A DNA stretch of 64,000 nt, taken from the NCBI RefSeq assembly GCF_009363795.1, contig NZ_CP045420.1, forward strand, positions 1,159,001 through 1,223,000, given 5' to 3'. Below are positions 61,899 through 64,000 of the stretch, piece after piece (the first letter of the stretch is position 1; every line of letters starts with the position of its first letter). Below the pieces are notes generated by a model. The model did no database searches and was not told where the DNA came from. It was given only the letters and a program-made list of their open reading frames with translations. Source of the DNA: Palleronia sp. THAF1 (GTDB taxonomy: Bacteria; Pseudomonadota; Alphaproteobacteria; Rhodobacterales; Rhodobacteraceae). The position numbers and the translations under genes are program-made.

Positions 61899-63322
61899 GT
61901 GCCGCAGAAGGTCGCTTGCACCTCTTCCCCCGGCTCTGGTGCCGCGCCGAACAACGGGTGTGGCGTGAAGGGTTCGGTGGTCGCTTCGTGCATGGCATGA
62001 AACAGGTCCATGTCACCCGCGACAGCCGCCGCGATCACCGCCTCGACATGGTGGTTGCGCGGAATGACCGCCGGGTTCGAGCGGTTCATCAGGGCGATCT
62101 GCGCCTTTTCACCCGCGCCATCGCGGCGCAAGCGCCCGATCCACATCTGGTGCCATTGGTCGAAGGCGGGACGGTCGGTCACGTGATCCTGCGCCGATCC
62201 GTCCGACAGGCCCCGGAACACCAGCGTGAAGTCGTCGCGGTTGGTGGCAAGGATGTCCAGAAGACGCTGGATCAGGTCCGCGTCGTCCTCTTCCATCGTG
62301 CTCAGGCCGATTTTCGCGCCGAACAGGGTCAGCCATTCGGATTGGTAATGCGTCGCGAAACCGTTGACCGTTTCCGTAAAGCTGGCTACCGCCGCTTCGC
62401 GATCCTTCATCAGGGGCAGCAGGCCCGTCGCCAGCTGCGCAAGGTTCCAGACCGCGATCTGCGGTTGGTTGGCGTAGGCGTAGCGCCCGTGCCGGTCGAT
62501 GGATGAAAATACCGTGTCGGGGTGATAGCCATCCAAGAAGGCGCAGGGGCCGTAGTCGATGGTTTCCGCCGCCAGTCCCATGTTATCGGTGTTCATCACC
62601 CCGTGAATGAAGCCAAGCGACATCCACCGAGCGATCAGCTTGGCCTGCGCTTGCACGACGGCTTCGAGCAACTCCGCCGGGCCATCCGCGTCCGGATGGT
62701 GGCGGGCGCGCACGTGGTCGACCAGGAGGCCAAGCGCTTCGGTGTCCTGACGCGCGTAGAAATACTGGAAGGTGCCGACGCGGATGTGGCTGCTGGCCAC
62801 GCGGGTCAGGATCGCACCGGGCACTATCGTATCGCGAAACACCTCCTCTCCGGTCGCGACAGCGGCCAGCGCGCGGGTGGTGGGCACGCCCATCGCGGCC
62901 ATGGCTTCGGACACCAGATACTCACGCAGCACCGGCCCGAGCCATGCGCGCCCGTCGCCGCCCCGGCTGAAAGGCGTGCGGCCCGCGCCTTTCAGCTGGA
63001 TGTCACGGCGACCTTCGCGGCCGATGACCTCTCCCAGCAGTACCGCTCGCCCGTCGCCCAGTTGCGGCACCCAGCCGCCGAATTGATGACCTGCATAGGC
63101 TTGCGAGATTGGCGTGGCCCCTTCGGGCACCGCGTTCCCGGCGAACATCGCAAGGCCTTCGCCGGTGCGAAGCGCATTTGGGTCCAGCCCCAAATCGCGC
63201 GCCAGACCGTCGTTCAGCGCCAGAAGGCGCGGCGCGGCCACCGGGGTCGGCGATTGCGCGGCAAAAAAGCGGGGCGGCAGGGCGGCATAGCTGTTGTCGA
63301 ACGGTATGTGCATGCAGCCCAT
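61895..63322 (-). CDS. selO: SelO/YdiU family protein adenylyltransferase
   Basis: 475 residues. A pseudokinase-fold enzyme that attaches AMP to protein hydroxyls. Diagnostic blocks: [20 protein letters not shown] near residue 75, [18 protein letters not shown] near 108, [20 protein letters not shown] near 238 and [12 protein letters not shown]. The conserved C-terminal redox residue is Cys473 (TFCGT), in place of selenocysteine of some homologues. Start 63322 ([10 protein letters not shown]); ATG 63313 is possible. Divergent from the CBS gene. Confidence 0.94.
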   Translation of the reverse strand: MGCMHIPFDNSYAALPPRFFAAQSPTPVAAPRLLALNDGLARDLGLDPNALRTGEGLAMFAGNAVPEGATPISQAYAGHQFGGWVPQLGDGRAVLLGEVIGREGRRDIQLKGAGRTPFSRGGDGRAWLGPVLREYLVSEAMAAMGVPTTRALAAVATGEEVFRDTIVPGAILTRVASSHIRVGTFQYFYARQDTEALGLLVDHVRARHHPDADGPAELLEAVVQAQAKLIARWMSLGFIHGVMNTDNMGLAAETIDYGPCAFLDGYHPDTVFSSIDRHGRYAYANQPQIAVWNLAQLATGLLPLMKDREAAVASFTETVNGFATHYQSEWLTLFGAKIGLSTMEEDDADLIQRLLDILATNRDDFTLVFRGLSDGSAQDHVTDRPAFDQWHQMWIGRLRRDGAGEKAQIALMNRSNPAVIPRNHHVEAVIAAAVAGDMDLFHAMHEATTEPFTPHPLFGAAPEPGEEVQATFCGT

Positions 63323-63417
63323 GTGGGGCGCGCCACCCGGTTTGGCCAGCCCTTTGCGCCGCCCCGTGGTGCGCTACGTCTTTTCCCTAACCATGACAGC
63401 TAACAGGAGGGACAGCC

Positions 63418-63957
63418 ATGCAAGCCGAACAACGCAGCGGGATGCGGATCAAGGATCGGGCCGAGTTCAAGTCGAAGCCGAAGCCCTTGACGATGAAGAA
63501 AGAGCAACTGGTCTCGGACGCCGTCGCCGCGATGTGCGAGAAGAACTACGGTTCCGTGATGATCGTGGATGACGCGGAAAAGGTGATCGGGGTCGTGACC
63601 GAGCGCGACATCATGCGCAAGATCGTGAACCAGAACCGCACCGCGCCAGAGACGAAGCTGGAAGAGATCATGACCGTAGAGCCGCGGCTGGCCCGCGAAG
63701 ACGACGACGTGGTCGACTGGCTGCGCATCATGTCGAACGAGCGGTTCCGCCGTCTGCCGGTCGTAGATGCCGAGGGCAAAATCAAGGCCGTGTTCACCCA
63801 AGGTGACTTTGTCAGCTACACGTGGCCCGACCTGATGAACCAGGCAAGACAGATGGGCCGCGCGGCCATCACGCGCAACTTCCCGACCGTGCTGATCGGC
63901 GGCGGGATCATGTTGTATACGCTGATCATGATCATCGTGATCGCGGTGGTGCTCTAG
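63418..63957 (+). CDS. CBS-domain protein with C-terminal membrane helix
   Basis: 179 residues. Two CBS modules at about 20-80 (VSDAVAAMCEKNYGSVMIVD, VIGVVTERDIMRKI) and 85-140 (EIMTVEPRLAREDDDVVDWL, RRLPVVDAEGKIKAVFTQGD), likely sensing an adenylate nucleotide. A final helix of about 20 residues (TVLIGGGIMLYTLIMIIVIA) anchors it to the membrane, uncommon for stand-alone CBS pairs. ATG 63418 follows CAGGAGGGACAGCC. Function unknown; neighbour selO is divergent. Confidence 0.87.
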   Translation: MQAEQRSGMRIKDRAEFKSKPKPLTMKKEQLVSDAVAAMCEKNYGSVMIVDDAEKVIGVVTERDIMRKIVNQNRTAPETKLEEIMTVEPRLAREDDDVVDWLRIMSNERFRRLPVVDAEGKIKAVFTQGDFVSYTWPDLMNQARQMGRAAITRNFPTVLIGGGIMLYTLIMIIVIAVVL

Positions 63958-64000
63958 CGTCGGATGATCACGCCCTCGGCTGGCTGAAGCGTGTCGAGGG
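63954..64000 (-). CDS. Possible C-terminal end of a minus-strand gene (partial)
   Basis: Only 14 codons are visible, reading LDTLQPAEGVIIRR before a TAG at 63954-63956 that overlaps the CBS gene stop. No family can be assigned. An overlapping convergent stop is common in this genome, which is the only support. Confidence 0.3.
   Translation of the reverse strand, partial: LDTLQPAEGVIIRR

Noticed and set aside
1-64000. CRISPR arrays, insertion sequences, rRNA genes
   Set aside because: No regularly spaced repeats, transposase motifs or rRNA sequence were seen in any part of the window.

Overview
The window is about 64 kb of GC-rich (roughly 62-63%) chromosome from an alphaproteobacterium. It is almost certainly a Rhodobacterales member (Roseobacter/Rhodobacter type). 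The evidence is a complete RcGTA-type gene transfer agent cluster next to cysE, the gene orders trpC-moaC-moeA-lexA and argC-ccmE...ccmF-ccmH, the fused indolepyruvate ferredoxin oxidoreductase, ArgC with a GTGCNAA active-site motif, and an alphaproteobacterial GTTC-N7-GTTC SOS box upstream of lexA. Genes are packed with many 4-nt ATGA overlaps. No gap without a gene reaches 300 bases; the largest are 31514-31778, 33051-33300 and 41252-41478. I see no transposase, integrase, CRISPR array or rRNA. One tRNA, Leu(UAG), is present.

Layout. 1-9316: the N-terminal part of purL, a DUF6151-type zinc-ribbon protein, a LysR regulator divergent from a fused IorAB oxidoreductase, then a + strand run of an acyltransferase, murI, argC and ccmE. 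9359-11168: a lysis cassette (GH108 endolysin, 3-TM GTA holin, two tiny proteins and a 4-TM protein) inserted between ccmE and ccmF-ccmH. 13758-16525: a PaaG-like crotonase, a transglutaminase-like protein and an old yellow enzyme. 16583-19377: gltA and gltX. 19442-25936: comEC converging on the operon tyrS-trpC-moaC-moeA-lexA. 26002-31513: anmK, a Hint-domain protein, tRNA-Leu, tig, a lytic transglycosylase and a porin. 31779-35550: rpsF-rpsR-rplI, yceI, alaE and a cytochrome b561-YceI fusion. 35689-41251: fatty acid synthesis genes fabD-fabG-acpP-fabF (interrupted by an opposite-strand PilZ protein) and mltG. 41479-55219: the gene transfer agent (GTA) head-tail cluster g1-g15. 55301-63957: cysE, a globin, ftsB, class I fructose-bisphosphate aldolase, an SDR, pgk, two cyclophilins, rpiB, selO and a CBS protein.

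How the parts work together. The GTA cluster encodes packaging (TerS, TerL), the head (portal, protease, capsid), connectors, the tail tube, tape measure and baseplate with cell-wall enzymes. It makes particles that carry random host DNA. The endolysin and holin 31 kb away would burst the producing cell, so structural and release modules lie in one window. LexA, which is known to affect GTA production in Rhodobacter capsulatus, and ComEC, needed for uptake of GTA DNA in that species, are also here. The known GTA activator, head-spike and fibre loci are not in the window.

The most novel-looking signals are RNA-level. Two mutually exclusive hairpins bracket the endolysin Shine-Dalgarno. A long hairpin between g15 and cysE buries the cysE Shine-Dalgarno and has a promoter-like sequence spanning it. 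A strong hairpin directly follows the capsid gene. A short dispersed motif (GAGTATTT...AAAGAA) occurs four times between genes. All structures were derived by eye and no folding or database search was run.
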